Origin: Streptococcus ratti FA-1 = DSM 20564
Lineage (GTDB): Bacteria; Bacillota; Bacilli; Lactobacillales; Streptococcaceae
Direction of reading: 5' to 3'
Assembly (NCBI RefSeq): GCF_000286075.1
Contig: NZ_AJTZ01000005.1
Coordinates: forward strand, 372,001-436,000
DNA: 64,000 nt
This document shows positions 39,337 to 48,350 of this stretch, one piece after another. Made by a program: the position numbers and the translations under genes. Numbering within the stretch: position 1 is the first letter of the stretch; each line of letters opens with the position of its first letter. The notes under the pieces are model-generated. The model did no database searches. It was not told the DNA's origin and saw nothing but the letters and a program-made list of their open reading frames with translations.

Positions 39337-40860
39337 ATGACAATTTATAATGTTAATATTGGAATTGGCTGGGCCAGCAGCGGTGTAGAGTATGCTCAAG
39401 CCTATCGTGCTACTATTTTTCGGAAATTAAACTTGGATTCTAAGTTCATCTTTACAGACATGTTTCCAAGAGAAAATCTGTCAAATTTAACTAGAAATAT
39501 CGGCTTTTTAGACAGTGAAATCATTTGGCTCTATTCTTATTTTACTGATCAGAAACTAGGTCCCAGCACCTATACTTTGGAGCAGCTAAAATCGACTTTA
39601 ACCCAGCCTGTACTGTCTGAAGAAGCAGCTGCTGATCTTGTGACTTTAACATTGGATAACAAGCAGGTCATCAAAGCCTATTTAGCCAAAGGCTCTAAAG
39701 AGGTAGTGAAATTTGTAGAATATCTCTTCAATGGCAACCTTTCGCGACGGGATTTTTTTATCCAGAAAAAATTATTTACAGAATACTACATGCTGAGTGA
39801 TAAAAAAGTTCAACTGTGCCAAAGGGTTTTCTACAATAAGGACGGTTCTTTTGCTTATGAAGAAATCATTGATGATAAGAATCGTATCTACCGATTTCCA
39901 AATCAGATTTTTTACTCTAAAGAAGAGCTGCAGGAACATTTCATTAAAAGTTTACAGCTTCAAGAGGATGACGTGATTATTCTAGATCGTTCAACCGGTA
40001 TTGGACAGGCTGTCTTTAGAAATCATGGGAAGGCAAAGCTTGGAGTAGTTATCCATGCTGAACATTACAATCAAAAAGCGACAAATCAGGAAACCATATT
40101 GTGGAATAATTTTTGTGATTATCAGTTTACTAACTCCGATCGTGTGGATTTTTTTGTGACCTCTACAGAGAGACAAAGGGATGTCCTTTCGGAACAATTC
40201 AGAAAGTATACTAAGAGAACCCCTAAAGTTGTTGCCATTCCTGTAGGAAGCTTAGATGAACTTCAGTTAGCGGATGACGCAGGTAGAAAACCATTTTCAG
40301 TTATTACCGCTTCACGTTTGGCAGGTGAAAAGCATATTGATTTGTTGGTAAAGGCAGTTATTCAGGCTAAGAAGAAACTACCGCAGCTTCAATTTGATAT
40401 TTACGGATCTGGCGGTGAGGAGTCCAAACTGAGAAATATCATTTCGAATCAGGGAGCAAAAGATTACATTCGCTTGTGCGGTCATCAGAATTTGACTTAT
40501 GTCTATCAAAAATATGAAGCTTATTTATCAGGGTCAATGAGCGAAGGATTTGGTTTAACCTTACTGGAAGCCATTGGATCTGGGCTGCCCATCATAGGAT
40601 TTGATGTGCCTTACGGCAATCAGACTTTCATAAAGGATGGCAAAAATGGCTATCTTGTTAATCTGGCAGACAAGGAAAATGAAGAACTATTGGTTTCCTT
40701 ACTCTCTGAAAAAATTGTTCAGCTCTTTACTTCCAACAGATTAGCAGATGCCCGCCGTGAGTCTTATGAAATTGCAAAGTCATTTTTGACATCTGAGGTG
40801 GAAGGTAAGTGGAAACAATTAATAGAGGAGCTTGTGTCTTATGATAAATCTATTCGATAA
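39337..40860 (+). CDS. gtfA: O-GlcNAc transferase GtfA for the adhesin
   Basis: GtfA (507 residues) is the catalytic subunit of the GtfA/GtfB pair that puts GlcNAc on Ser/Thr of the adhesin. It begins MTIYNVNIGIGWASSGVEYAQAYRA, as in other GtfA proteins. The GT4 Rossmann half contains VITASRLAGEKHIDLLVKA near residue 325 and SGSMSEGFGLTLLEAIGSGLPIIGFDV near 395, with the E-x7-E donor motif. Ends inside gtfB. Confidence 0.94.
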   Translation: MTIYNVNIGIGWASSGVEYAQAYRATIFRKLNLDSKFIFTDMFPRENLSNLTRNIGFLDSEIIWLYSYFTDQKLGPSTYTLEQLKSTLTQPVLSEEAAADLVTLTLDNKQVIKAYLAKGSKEVVKFVEYLFNGNLSRRDFFIQKKLFTEYYMLSDKKVQLCQRVFYNKDGSFAYEEIIDDKNRIYRFPNQIFYSKEELQEHFIKSLQLQEDDVIILDRSTGIGQAVFRNHGKAKLGVVIHAEHYNQKATNQETILWNNFCDYQFTNSDRVDFFVTSTERQRDVLSEQFRKYTKRTPKVVAIPVGSLDELQLADDAGRKPFSVITASRLAGEKHIDLLVKAVIQAKKKLPQLQFDIYGSGGEESKLRNIISNQGAKDYIRLCGHQNLTYVYQKYEAYLSGSMSEGFGLTLLEAIGSGLPIIGFDVPYGNQTFIKDGKNGYLVNLADKENEELLVSLLSEKIVQLFTSNRLADARRESYEIAKSFLTSEVEGKWKQLIEELVSYDKSIR

Positions 40861-42166
40861 TTACACGCAAAGCAGCTGGGATTTACATTATTCATTGATT
40901 GTTGCCGGCTTTGAAAATCCGACTATAGCTCTTAATGATGATGGCTTTTTGCCTAGTGATGTTCAGTCACCCTATTCACATTATCTTGAATTTGAAAATC
41001 TGGACAGCAGAGCTTTGTACTTTAATGAGATTCCTGTTCCCGATTATTGGGAGATAAAGGCAACTAATGATTTTGGTGAGATTTTTAACCTAGGTAAAAA
41101 GAAAGCTAATATCTATTTTGCAGCTCCCAGCCATAATCGTTTTGTCAGAACAGTTGAATGGTTTGATGATAGCGGCAGAGTTAGAAGCATAGATCGTTAT
41201 AATAAATTTGGTTTTAAATTTGCAGAAACGATAGTCAGCAGAGAGGGAAAATGGCTTAAAACATCTTATTACAATCGTTTTAAAAAAGAAATTATCAGTG
41301 AAAATCATCAGACAGGAGAATTTATTTTATCTTGGAAGGATAGGGTTCAGCTCTTTAACTCTAAAAAGGAATTTGTCATTTTTTATTTAAAGGATGCAGG
41401 TTTTAACTTGGACAGGATATTTTATAATTCGCTTTCGACTCCTTTTTTAGTAAGTTATAATTTGGCTGAGCAGGGCGATGATATTCTTTTTTGGCAGGAA
41501 AAGATTAAGGATTCTCTTCCTTGGAATATGAAACTGCTGCTGCATGACCAAAAACGCCGAACAAGAATTTTGGTTCAGGATCATGAGAGTTATTTGCAAA
41601 TGCAGTCTCTTTTGGGTAAGGCAGAGCAAGAAAGAGTTGGCTTCTTAGGCTATATGTATCCTTTTAAAAATACCTACACATTCTCTCATCAGGCTTTAAT
41701 CTTAACAAACTCTGATCACATTGAGCATTTGGAAATGCTGCTAGGAGCTCTGCCCGAACTTCATTTCCATATAGGTGCTGTAACAGATATGTCTAATAAA
41801 TTGAAAGATTTTGCTAAGTATCAAAATGTCAGCTTATATCCTAATATTGCCATGTCAAAAGTTTATCAGCTTTTGCAGGATTGCAGTATTTATTTGGATA
41901 TTAATTATGGTAAAGAAATTTTATCAGCTATTCGAGCTGCATTTGAAAACAATCTTTTAATTTATGCTTTCACTTCAACAGTACATAATTATACTTATAT
42001 CAATCCGAAAAACTGCTATCAAGCAGAAGGTGCAGAAACGATGGCTCAGGCTCTTAAGTCAGCGATAAGCAGTCAAGAGGCCTTCATTGATCAGCTAAAT
42101 CAGCAAAAAGAAGCAGCCTTTGTTGAATCGGCAGACAGTTACCAGCAAAAGATTGGGCTTATTTAG
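40841..42166 (+). CDS. gtfB: GtfB, substrate-binding partner of GtfA
   Basis: GtfB (441 residues) has a GT-B-like fold but serves to hold the acceptor adhesin; together with GtfA it forms the active O-GlcNAc transferase. Starts ATG 40841, 20 bases inside gtfA; GAGGAG is 11 bases upstream. Family features include the INLFDNYTQSSWDLHYSLIVAG start, the IYLDINYGKEILSAIRAAFENN segment near 355, and AFTSTVHNYTYINPKNCYQ. It is followed by a 210-base gap carrying the adhesin promoter. Confidence 0.92.
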   Translation: MINLFDNYTQSSWDLHYSLIVAGFENPTIALNDDGFLPSDVQSPYSHYLEFENLDSRALYFNEIPVPDYWEIKATNDFGEIFNLGKKKANIYFAAPSHNRFVRTVEWFDDSGRVRSIDRYNKFGFKFAETIVSREGKWLKTSYYNRFKKEIISENHQTGEFILSWKDRVQLFNSKKEFVIFYLKDAGFNLDRIFYNSLSTPFLVSYNLAEQGDDILFWQEKIKDSLPWNMKLLLHDQKRRTRILVQDHESYLQMQSLLGKAEQERVGFLGYMYPFKNTYTFSHQALILTNSDHIEHLEMLLGALPELHFHIGAVTDMSNKLKDFAKYQNVSLYPNIAMSKVYQLLQDCSIYLDINYGKEILSAIRAAFENNLLIYAFTSTVHNYTYINPKNCYQAEGAETMAQALKSAISSQEAFIDQLNQQKEAAFVESADSYQQKIGLI

Positions 42167-42306
42167 GTAGTCTATCTAAAAGGGAAGTGGGAAGACGAAC
42201 CCTTTTGTTATTTTTAAATCAATGCAGCACTTATATTCTACTGAATCTCTTATTATTTTCTAAAAAAATTAAAATTACCATATTATTAAAAAAACGTAAA
42301 ATTAAA

Positions 42307-42335
42307 TTAAGAAAAAGTAATATCTATGTTATAAT
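42307..42335 (+). promoter_or_regulatory. Own promoter of the serine-rich adhesin gene
   Basis: An extended -10 TGTTATAAT (42327-42335) with a poor -35 TTAAGA (42307-42312) 17 bases upstream, 41 bases before the ATG, which has AAGGAGAA. This lets the adhesin be expressed apart from its export genes. Confidence 0.6.
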
Positions 42336-42376
42336 CTAAAGTAAGGGAATATTATACATTATTTAAGGAGAATTGT

Positions 42377-45151
42377 ATGCGACGTAAGCGCTTTAATAAA
42401 GAGTATGACGAAGTCAACCGAAAAAGCCGTGTTAAAATGCATAAGTCAGGAAAAAATTGGGTTAGAGTAGTAATGTCACAGCTCAATTTATTCCGACTTA
42501 TGAAAGGAAAAGGTGGTGCCGATACTGTTCAAGTCAGAGAATTTGAACAGCGTGATCAGATTAATTCTAGTAGTACAAAGTATCTTAAAGGCCTTATTTC
42601 TTTAGGAGCTCTTGCTGGCGGAGCGCTTATTACAAGTTCTGGATTTGCTGATGAAGTAGAGGCAACAGAAACGGATGCCGTTGAAAATGGTGACCAAGTT
42701 GTTGTAGAATCATCAACAGTTATTTCAGAAGAAGCTGCTGTTAACAGCGTTTCAGAAGTAGAGTCAACATCTGTAAGCCTTACAGAGAGTACTAGTGCCA
42801 CAGAAACTGCCAGTCTTTCAGCTTCGGAAGCTCCTCAGACTTCTCTAAGTAATTCAGAAGCAGCCTCGGAATCTGTCAGTAATTCTGAATCTGTCAGTGT
42901 TTCTGAAAATGTCCCAACTTCAGAAAGTGCAAGTGTTTCAGAAGTGGCTTCAGAAACAGCTAGTACTTCAACTTCAGCTACAGAAGCAGCATCTGAAGCG
43001 GCTTCTAAAGCAAATAGCACAGCAACTGTTGCTGCTCCTAGAGTACGCATAGCAAGAGCGCTTGCAAATAACAACACATCAGCTATACAGACAACAAATG
43101 GCGGAACTTATTATGACGATGTCCCGTCTGCAAATGATAATTTATTAGGTCCCGCACAAAACTTCCATGTTTTTGTTAAGGATAAGGCAACTCTTAATGG
43201 CCATACCGATGGTAATGTTGCTACTGGAATTCTTGAAGCAAATTCTAACTTTGGTACTAATACTTACCAAGGTCAAGATTATCACTATGCTAAAAATATC
43301 ACTAGCCTTAACCAAAGCAGTGGTGTAGCTGCTGTCAATGAAAAATTTGTAGTTGGTCCAAATGTCCAAGTTGACCGTAATTACGATAACGGAAACGGAA
43401 TGACCATTAACGGTATTGGGTTCAACGCAGGCGGTAATTTGAGACCGGATGAAGTTTATAAAGAGTCTGGAGGAGATTATCTTAATCTAGATTCAGAATT
43501 TAACAAGTTAAAACAAACAAGTTCTCAAATCGCTAATTATCAAGCTGATGCAACTTATACTAATGCCAGCTTCCCTGATCAAAATCAACGTAAAATTGAT
43601 ATTAGTCAAATCGGAGATCCAAACAATGACGGAGTCGTTGTCATTAATGTTGATGCTTCAGTTCTTAGCAATGCTACACAATTAAGAATTTCTGGTATCA
43701 ATGCAGCAACCCCTCAAACGGTTTACTTTAATGTCATTAACAATTCAGGTGCGCAGCAAATTGATTCTAATTCACAAATTTATTTAGACTACACTGATGG
43801 CAGCACAAGAACAACTCACGAATTTATTTATACAGACCCTTCTGAAAAGAAAAATACCATTCTGTGGAATTTCGTGAATGCAGACAAGTCACCATTTACT
43901 GGAAAAATTAACATGACTGCTGGAAATTGGCAAGGTTCTATTTTAGCACCAGCTGCTAATCTTCACACAGCAGTAAATGTTGACGGTAATATTATCGTAA
44001 GTAATTTCTCTACAAATGCTGAAACTCACCGTTGGGATTTCCAAGGTGAAAAACCTAAGACACCACATTCTGATTCACAAAGTGAATCGCAATCCGAGTC
44101 CCAAAGTGAATCGCAATCTGAATCGCAATCTGAATCGCAATCAGAGTCTCAATCCGAATCAGAAAGTGAATCGCAATCTGAATCTCAATCCGAGTCACAA
44201 AGCGAATCCCAATCAGAATCCCAAAGTGAGTCACAAAGCGAGTCTCAATCTGAATCGCAAAGCGAGTCCCAATCTGAATCCCAATCGGAATCCCAAAGTG
44301 AATCTGAGTCAGAATCCCAATCTGAGTCACAATCTGAATCGCAAAGCGAGTCTCAATCTGAATCTCAAAGTGAATCGCAAAGTGAGTCCCAATCTGAATC
44401 CCAATCGGAATCCCAAAGCGAGTCACAAAGCGAGTCCCAATCTGAATCCCAATCGGAATCCCAAAGTGAATCGCAATCAGAATCCCAAAGTGAGTCTCAA
44501 AGTGAGTCTCAATCAGAGTCCCAAAGTGAGTCACAAAGCGAATCGCAAAGCGAGTCCCAATCCGAGTCTCAATCTGAATCTCAAAGTGAGTCTCAAAGTG
44601 AATCGCAATCCGAATCCCAAAGTGAGTCTCAAAGCGAGTCTCAATCAGAATCCCAAAGTGAATCGCAATCCGAGTCTCAATCCGAATCTCAAAGTGAATC
44701 GCAATCCGAATCCCAAAGTGAGTCTCAAAGCGAGTCTCAATCAGAATCCCAAAGTGAATCGCAATCCGAGTCTCAATCCGAATCTCAAAGTGAATCGCAA
44801 TCTGAATCCCAAAGCGAATCGCAAAGTGAGTCCCAATCTGAATCCCAATCGGAATCCCAAAGCGAATCCCAATCTGAGTCACAATCTGAATCGCAAAGTG
44901 AATCCCAAAGCGAGTCACAATCTGAATCCCAAAGTGAGTCCCAATCAGAGTCCCAAAGCGAGTCTCAATCTGAATCCCAAAGTGAGTCTCACAGAGATCC
45001 TCATCATTCACACTCAACCTCTGAATCAGGTACAGGTAAAAGACTTCCAAATACAGGTAGTCAAGAGGATAACCTTAGCATGCTCAGCGGCCTAGGACTC
45101 TTAGTCGGTGCTGGAGCTATTGCAAAATTACGTAAAGAAGATAAAGAATAA
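42377..45151 (+). CDS. Serine-rich-repeat LPXTG adhesin with choice-of-anchor A head
   Basis: The likely sole substrate of the accessory Sec locus, 924 residues. The long signal peptide (about 1-91) carries a KxYKxGKxW-type start (KMHKSGKNW near residue 21) and the GALAGGALITSSGFADE hydrophobic end. A first Ser/Glu-rich stretch (about 95-220) precedes a 335-residue non-repeat region (about 225-560). This ends in ILWNF...WQGSILAPAANLHTAVNVDGNIIV-like residues (key motif GSILAPAA), which I recognise as a choice-of-anchor A domain. Then come roughly 75 Ser-Glu-Ser-Gln tetrapeptides (565-871), the LPNTG sortase motif (890-894), a hydrophobic span and a charged tail. GtfA/B/Gtf3 should glycosylate the serines. 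Confidence 0.9.
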   Translation: MRRKRFNKEYDEVNRKSRVKMHKSGKNWVRVVMSQLNLFRLMKGKGGADTVQVREFEQRDQINSSSTKYLKGLISLGALAGGALITSSGFADEVEATETDAVENGDQVVVESSTVISEEAAVNSVSEVESTSVSLTESTSATETASLSASEAPQTSLSNSEAASESVSNSESVSVSENVPTSESASVSEVASETASTSTSATEAASEAASKANSTATVAAPRVRIARALANNNTSAIQTTNGGTYYDDVPSANDNLLGPAQNFHVFVKDKATLNGHTDGNVATGILEANSNFGTNTYQGQDYHYAKNITSLNQSSGVAAVNEKFVVGPNVQVDRNYDNGNGMTINGIGFNAGGNLRPDEVYKESGGDYLNLDSEFNKLKQTSSQIANYQADATYTNASFPDQNQRKIDISQIGDPNNDGVVVINVDASVLSNATQLRISGINAATPQTVYFNVINNSGAQQIDSNSQIYLDYTDGSTRTTHEFIYTDPSEKKNTILWNFVNADKSPFTGKINMTAGNWQGSILAPAANLHTAVNVDGNIIVSNFSTNAETHRWDFQGEKPKTPHSDSQSESQSESQSESQSESQSESQSESQSESESESQSESQSESQSESQSESQSESQSESQSESQSESQSESQSESQSESESESQSESQSESQSESQSESQSESQSESQSESQSESQSESQSESQSESQSESQSESQSESQSESQSESQSESQSESQSESQSESQSESQSESQSESQSESQSESQSESQSESQSESQSESQSESQSESQSESQSESQSESQSESQSESQSESQSESQSESQSESQSESQSESQSESQSESQSESQSESQSESQSESQSESQSESQSESQSESQSESQSESQSESQSESHRDPHHSHSTSESGTGKRLPNTGSQEDNLSMLSGLGLLVGAGAIAKLRKEDKE
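44071..44990 (+). repeat. 12-bp tandem array coding Ser-Glu-Ser-Gln
   Basis: About 920 bases of a degenerate 12-base unit (TCx-GAx-TCx/AGx-CAA). Synonymous third positions vary freely while the protein repeat stays fixed, with a few SESESESQ interruptions. Copy number is likely to vary among strains by slippage or recombination. Confidence 0.92.
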
Positions 45152-45230
45152 TAGTGATTCATTCAAATACTATTTTCTTTAGAACACTATTAAAAATCTG
45201 AAGTTAAGTTGATAAAGATTCCCTAAAAAG

Positions 45231-45268
45231 GAGCAGAAAAATGTCCCCGCTTTCTGCTCTTTCTTTTA
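45231..45268 (+). terminator. Terminator of the adhesin gene
   Basis: GAGCAGAAA (45231-45239) pairs with TTTCTGCTC (45251-45259), followed by TTTCTTTT. Confidence 0.8.
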
Positions 45269-45313
45269 TTGCTGCTAATTTTTAAGGTTTACCCTGAAAA
45301 TGGGTTCTGAAAG

Positions 45314-45322
45314 TGTTATAAT
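45314..45322 (+). promoter_or_regulatory. Extended -10 promoter of the capA-like gene
   Basis: TGTTATAAT at 45314-45322, 49 bases before the ATG. Confidence 0.6.
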
Positions 45323-45370
45323 AAAGTAAGCGCTTTACATACTGCCCCCCTTTTTTGGAAAGGAATTGAG

Positions 45371-46555
45371 ATGAAAAAGAATAGAATAGAAAAAGGAAAA
45401 CTTGAGACTCTTTTTTTGGCAATTTGCTTCACAGTTTTATTGATTTTTGTTACGATTTATCACTTTATGGTAAAAACGGACGGGAATCATGACAGCAATA
45501 AAGTCCAGACAGCCCGTGTAGTAGCCAATGGCGATATTCTCTACCATGATATTCTTTATACAAGTGCCAGAAAAGATGATGGTTCCTATGATTTTAACCC
45601 CTATTTTGAATATGCTAAAAATTGGATTGCTAAGGCTGATTTAGCTATTGGTGATTTTGAAGGAACTATTAGTCCTGATTATCCCTTAGCGGGTTATCCC
45701 CTTTTTAATGCACCGGCAGAAGCTGCTCAATCCATGAAAGATACAGGCTATGATGTTGTTGACTTAGCTCACAATCATATTCTTGATTCTCAGCTGTCGG
45801 GGGCTTTAAATACGGTTAAGACTTTTAATGATTTAGGATTAGATACGATTGGCATTTACAAAAAAGATCGTGCTAAGGAATCTTTTCTGATTAAGAAGGT
45901 CAAGGGCATCAAAATAGCTATTTTAGGCTATGCTTATGGCTATAACGGGATGGAGGCCAACCTGACTAAAAAAGAGCGGGCAGCTCATCTTTCCAATCTC
46001 AATCAAAAGAAAATCAAGGCCGAACTTAAAGAAGCCGAAAAGAAAGCAGATGTCACCATAGTGATGCCGCAGATGGGAACGGAGTACGCTCTTGAGCCGA
46101 CAGATGAGCAAAAGACACTCTATCATAAAATGATTAAATGGGGTGCAGATGTTATTTTTGGCGGACACCCTCATGTTGTTGAACCATCAGAAGTTATCAA
46201 AAAAGACGGAGAAAAGAAATTTATCATTTATTCTATGGGAAATTTCATCTCTAATCAGTCTTATGAAAATCTGCAAAATTATTGGACGGAACGCGGGCTG
46301 CTTATGGATGTCACTTTTGAAAAGAAAGCAGATAAGACTAAAATTAAAACGGTCAAGGCTCATCCGACTATGGTTTGGTCTTGGGGCAAGGGCGAAGTAG
46401 GCGCAGAAGGCTATGAATACAAGGATTACCGAGTCCTGATTTTAGAGGATTTCATTAAGGGCGGCAAATACCGCAATAAGCTGGACAACACTATGAAGGA
46501 AAAAGTCGACACTGCCTATCAAGAAATGAATAATTTGGTAAATTTAAAATGGTAG
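45371..46555 (+). CDS. CapA-family membrane-anchored metallophosphatase-like protein
   Basis: A 394-residue protein with an N-terminal membrane helix (about 14-33, LFLAICFTVLLIFVTIYHFM) and an outer CapA domain of the calcineurin-like fold. Motifs are ARVVANGDILYHD, LAIGDFEGTIS (Asp and Glu metal ligands), VDLAHNHILDS (Asn-His) and IFGGHPHVVEPSE (His-x-His). CapA was named for poly-gamma-glutamate capsule synthesis in Bacillus, but single copies occur in many streptococci without pgs genes, and none lie here, so its substrate is not known. Confidence 0.85.
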   Translation: MKKNRIEKGKLETLFLAICFTVLLIFVTIYHFMVKTDGNHDSNKVQTARVVANGDILYHDILYTSARKDDGSYDFNPYFEYAKNWIAKADLAIGDFEGTISPDYPLAGYPLFNAPAEAAQSMKDTGYDVVDLAHNHILDSQLSGALNTVKTFNDLGLDTIGIYKKDRAKESFLIKKVKGIKIAILGYAYGYNGMEANLTKKERAAHLSNLNQKKIKAELKEAEKKADVTIVMPQMGTEYALEPTDEQKTLYHKMIKWGADVIFGGHPHVVEPSEVIKKDGEKKFIIYSMGNFISNQSYENLQNYWTERGLLMDVTFEKKADKTKIKTVKAHPTMVWSWGKGEVGAEGYEYKDYRVLILEDFIKGGKYRNKLDNTMKEKVDTAYQEMNNLVNLKW

Positions 46556-46586
46556 CAAAGACATTGTTAAGTAAGAAAGGGAATCA

Positions 46587-47119
46587 ATGATTTTAACTGA
46601 GCAAAAAGTAAGATTCTTTAGCAAGGCTTATCGTGATGTTAAAAGCTTGTATCTCTCGGCCTTTCCACCTAATGAGCGTCTGCCTTACATCTTGCTATTA
46701 GCAAACAGTTTGCGTCCTCTGGCGAGTTGCTATGCTTATTATGATAAGAAACAATTTGTTGGTTTTACCTATATCCTTGAATCTAGGGAACAGGTATTTG
46801 TCTTTTTTTAGCCGTTAATGAGTCAGTCCGTTCTAAAGGATATGGCAGTGTGATATTAGCACAAATTCGTGAATATGCTGATGTAAGACCGCTTATTTTG
46901 ACGATAGAACCTCTCGAGAAAGAAGCTCCCAATATTGAACAAAGAAGACAGTGTCTTGCCTTTTATGAGCGCAATGGTTACCAACTGACATCTCATTACT
47001 ATTTTGAAGGACAGGAGAGCTATCAGGTACTGACTACGGATCAGAATGTTGATTTGGAGCATTTTCAAAAATTAGTCAAAAGAGCAGTTCTGGGCTTAGT
47101 GTCCATTGCAGTTAACTAG
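46587..47119 (+). pseudogene. GNAT acetyltransferase gene broken by a frameshift
   Basis: Frame one (46587-46811) gives 74 residues with the N-terminal GNAT strands and stops at TAG just after a run of seven T (46803-46809). In the next frame the protein continues at once (LAVNESVRSKGYGSVIL) with the acetyl-CoA binding motif R-S-K-G-Y-G, and runs to a stop at 47119. One extra T in the run would restore a full protein of about 177 residues. Either a real inactivation, a phase-variable tract, or a sequencing error in a homopolymer. Substrate unknown. Confidence 0.8.
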
Positions 47120-47175
47120 TCATCAGATATTGGAATCTTGGTTGATAAATCATCAAATAAAATTAATTAGAATCC

Positions 47176-47204
47176 TTGAAATGCCTAGGTGATTATGCTA
47201 TAAT
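47176..47204 (+). promoter_or_regulatory. Promoter of the rplU operon
   Basis: TTGAAA (47176-47181), a 17-base spacer and an extended -10 TGCTATAAT ending at 47204. Confidence 0.8.
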
Positions 47205-47210
47205 GTAAAA

Positions 47211-47330
47211 GTTGACTAAATGCACATCCTGTGCAACCGCACGAAAATCGTTTGTAAGCAGCTTTCGCAGCTCACGATTTAGGCGAGTCTTCACAAGAGG
47301 GATTTCCTCGAACAAAAATCTTATAGGAGG
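47211..47330 (+). ncRNA. L21 ribosomal protein leader
   Basis: The 130-base leader of rplU forms a set of helices: GCACA/TGTGC near 47222-47234, and AAATCGT (47244-47250) with ACGATTT (47274-47280) around a GCAGC...GCAGC-rich arm. This placement and size match the Firmicute L21 leader, thought to allow feedback by ribosomal protein L21. The AGGAGG site lies just after it. Confidence 0.7.
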
Positions 47331-47336
47331 TGCATA

Positions 47337-47651
47337 ATGAGCACATATGCAATCATCAAAACTGGTGGAAAACAAGTTAAAGTTGAAGCAGGTCAAGCAA
47401 TCTATGTTGAAAAACTTGATGTTGAAGCAGGAGCAGAAGTCACTTTTGACCAAGTTGTTCTTGTCGGTGGTGACAAAACTGTTGTTGGTACTCCAGTTGT
47501 TGAAGGAGCTACTGTTGTTGGAACTGTTGAAAAACAAGGAAAACAAAAGAAAGTTGTTACTTACAAATACAAGCCTAAAAAAGGCAGCCATCGTAAACAA
47601 GGTCACCGTCAACCTTATACTAAAGTTGTCATCAAAGCAATCAACGCTTAA
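47337..47651 (+). CDS. rplU: 50S ribosomal protein L21
   Basis: A 104-residue protein beginning [27 protein letters not shown] and ending in [24 protein letters not shown], the invariant L21 pattern. It binds 23S rRNA. A strong ATAGGAGGTG site precedes ATG 47337. First gene of the rplU-prp-rpmA operon. Confidence 0.97.
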   Translation: MSTYAIIKTGGKQVKVEAGQAIYVEKLDVEAGAEVTFDQVVLVGGDKTVVGTPVVEGATVVGTVEKQGKQKKVVTYKYKPKKGSHRKQGHRQPYTKVVIKAINA

Positions 47652-47659
47652 TTGATTAT

Positions 47660-47989
47660 ATGATTAAAGCAATTTTTATTCGCAATCAGTCAGGCAGTTT
47701 GGTGAGCGCTAAGCTTACAGGACATGCTGGCAGTGGTGAATATGGCTTTGATATTGTGTGTGCATCAGTCAGTACGCTGGCAATTAACTTTGTTAATGCA
47801 CTTGAGGCACTGACAGTCTGTACACCAGACTTACAATTAGACGATATTGCAGGTGGTTACATGGAAATCACTGTACCACAAGACAGCTCAGGAGATGTAC
47901 AGCTTTTGTTTGAAGCATTTCTCCTAGGTATGACCAATCTGGCAGAAAATTCTTCGGAATTTGTTCAGACAAGGGTCATAGAAAACTAA
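47660..47989 (+). CDS. prp: Ribosomal-processing cysteine protease Prp
   Basis: A 109-residue protease that removes the N-terminal extension of L27 in Firmicutes. The catalytic pair is visible: His22 in LTGHAGSGEYG and Cys34 in DIVCASVSTLA. The gene sits between rplU and rpmA as in all Firmicutes with an extended L27, and the rpmA product here has that extension. Confidence 0.94.
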   Translation: MIKAIFIRNQSGSLVSAKLTGHAGSGEYGFDIVCASVSTLAINFVNALEALTVCTPDLQLDDIAGGYMEITVPQDSSGDVQLLFEAFLLGMTNLAENSSEFVQTRVIEN

Positions 47990-48010
47990 CTGAAGAGAGG
48001 ACACAACATT

Positions 48011-48304
48011 ATGTTAAAAATGAATTTTGCTAATTTGCAACTTTTCGCCCACAAAAAAGGTGGCGGTTCTACATCTAACGGACGTGACTCAGAAAGCAAA
48101 CGCCTTGGTGCCAAAGCTGCTGACGGTCAAACTGTTACAGGTGGTTCAATCCTTTACCGCCAGCGCGGAACGCATATCCATCCAGGAGCTAATGTAGGCC
48201 GTGGCGGAGATGATACGCTTTTTGCTAAGGTTGAAGGCGTGGTACGTTTCGAACGTAAAGGACGCAATAAGAAACAAGTTTCTGTTTACCCAATTGCAAA
48301 ATAA
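48011..48304 (+). CDS. rpmA: 50S ribosomal protein L27, with cleavable N-terminal extension
   Basis: 97 residues. The first twelve ([12 protein letters not shown]) are the extension recognised by Prp; cleavage after LQLF would leave [15 protein letters not shown], the mature L27 start that reaches the peptidyl-transferase centre. The rest ([25 protein letters not shown]) is standard. AGAGAGGA precedes the ATG. Confidence 0.97.
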   Translation: MLKMNFANLQLFAHKKGGGSTSNGRDSESKRLGAKAADGQTVTGGSILYRQRGTHIHPGANVGRGGDDTLFAKVEGVVRFERKGRNKKQVSVYPIAK

Positions 48305-48313
48305 ATGAGAGTG

Positions 48314-48350
48314 GAAAAATCGGTCATTTCTTCGAAATGACCGATTTTTC
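48314..48350 (+). terminator. Terminator of the rplU operon
   Basis: A perfect 17-base stem (48314-48330 with 48334-48350) with a TTC loop; the A and T runs lie inside the stem, so it may work in both directions. Confidence 0.85.

Noticed and set aside
44071..44990. The regular short-unit array considered as a CRISPR
   Set aside because: Units are 12 bases without spacers and encode a Ser-Glu-Ser-Gln repeat in frame; there are no cas genes.
44016..45095. Open frames of 359 codons (+) and 331 codons (-, 44055-45050) across the adhesin repeat
   Set aside because: They come from the 12-base tandem repeat read in other frames, giving monotonous Asn/Pro/Lys or Ile/Thr/Arg strings with no start signals.
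30801..45170. Search for integrase, transposase or att repeats bounding the accessory Sec locus
   Set aside because: No recombinase gene and no clear direct repeats were found at either edge.
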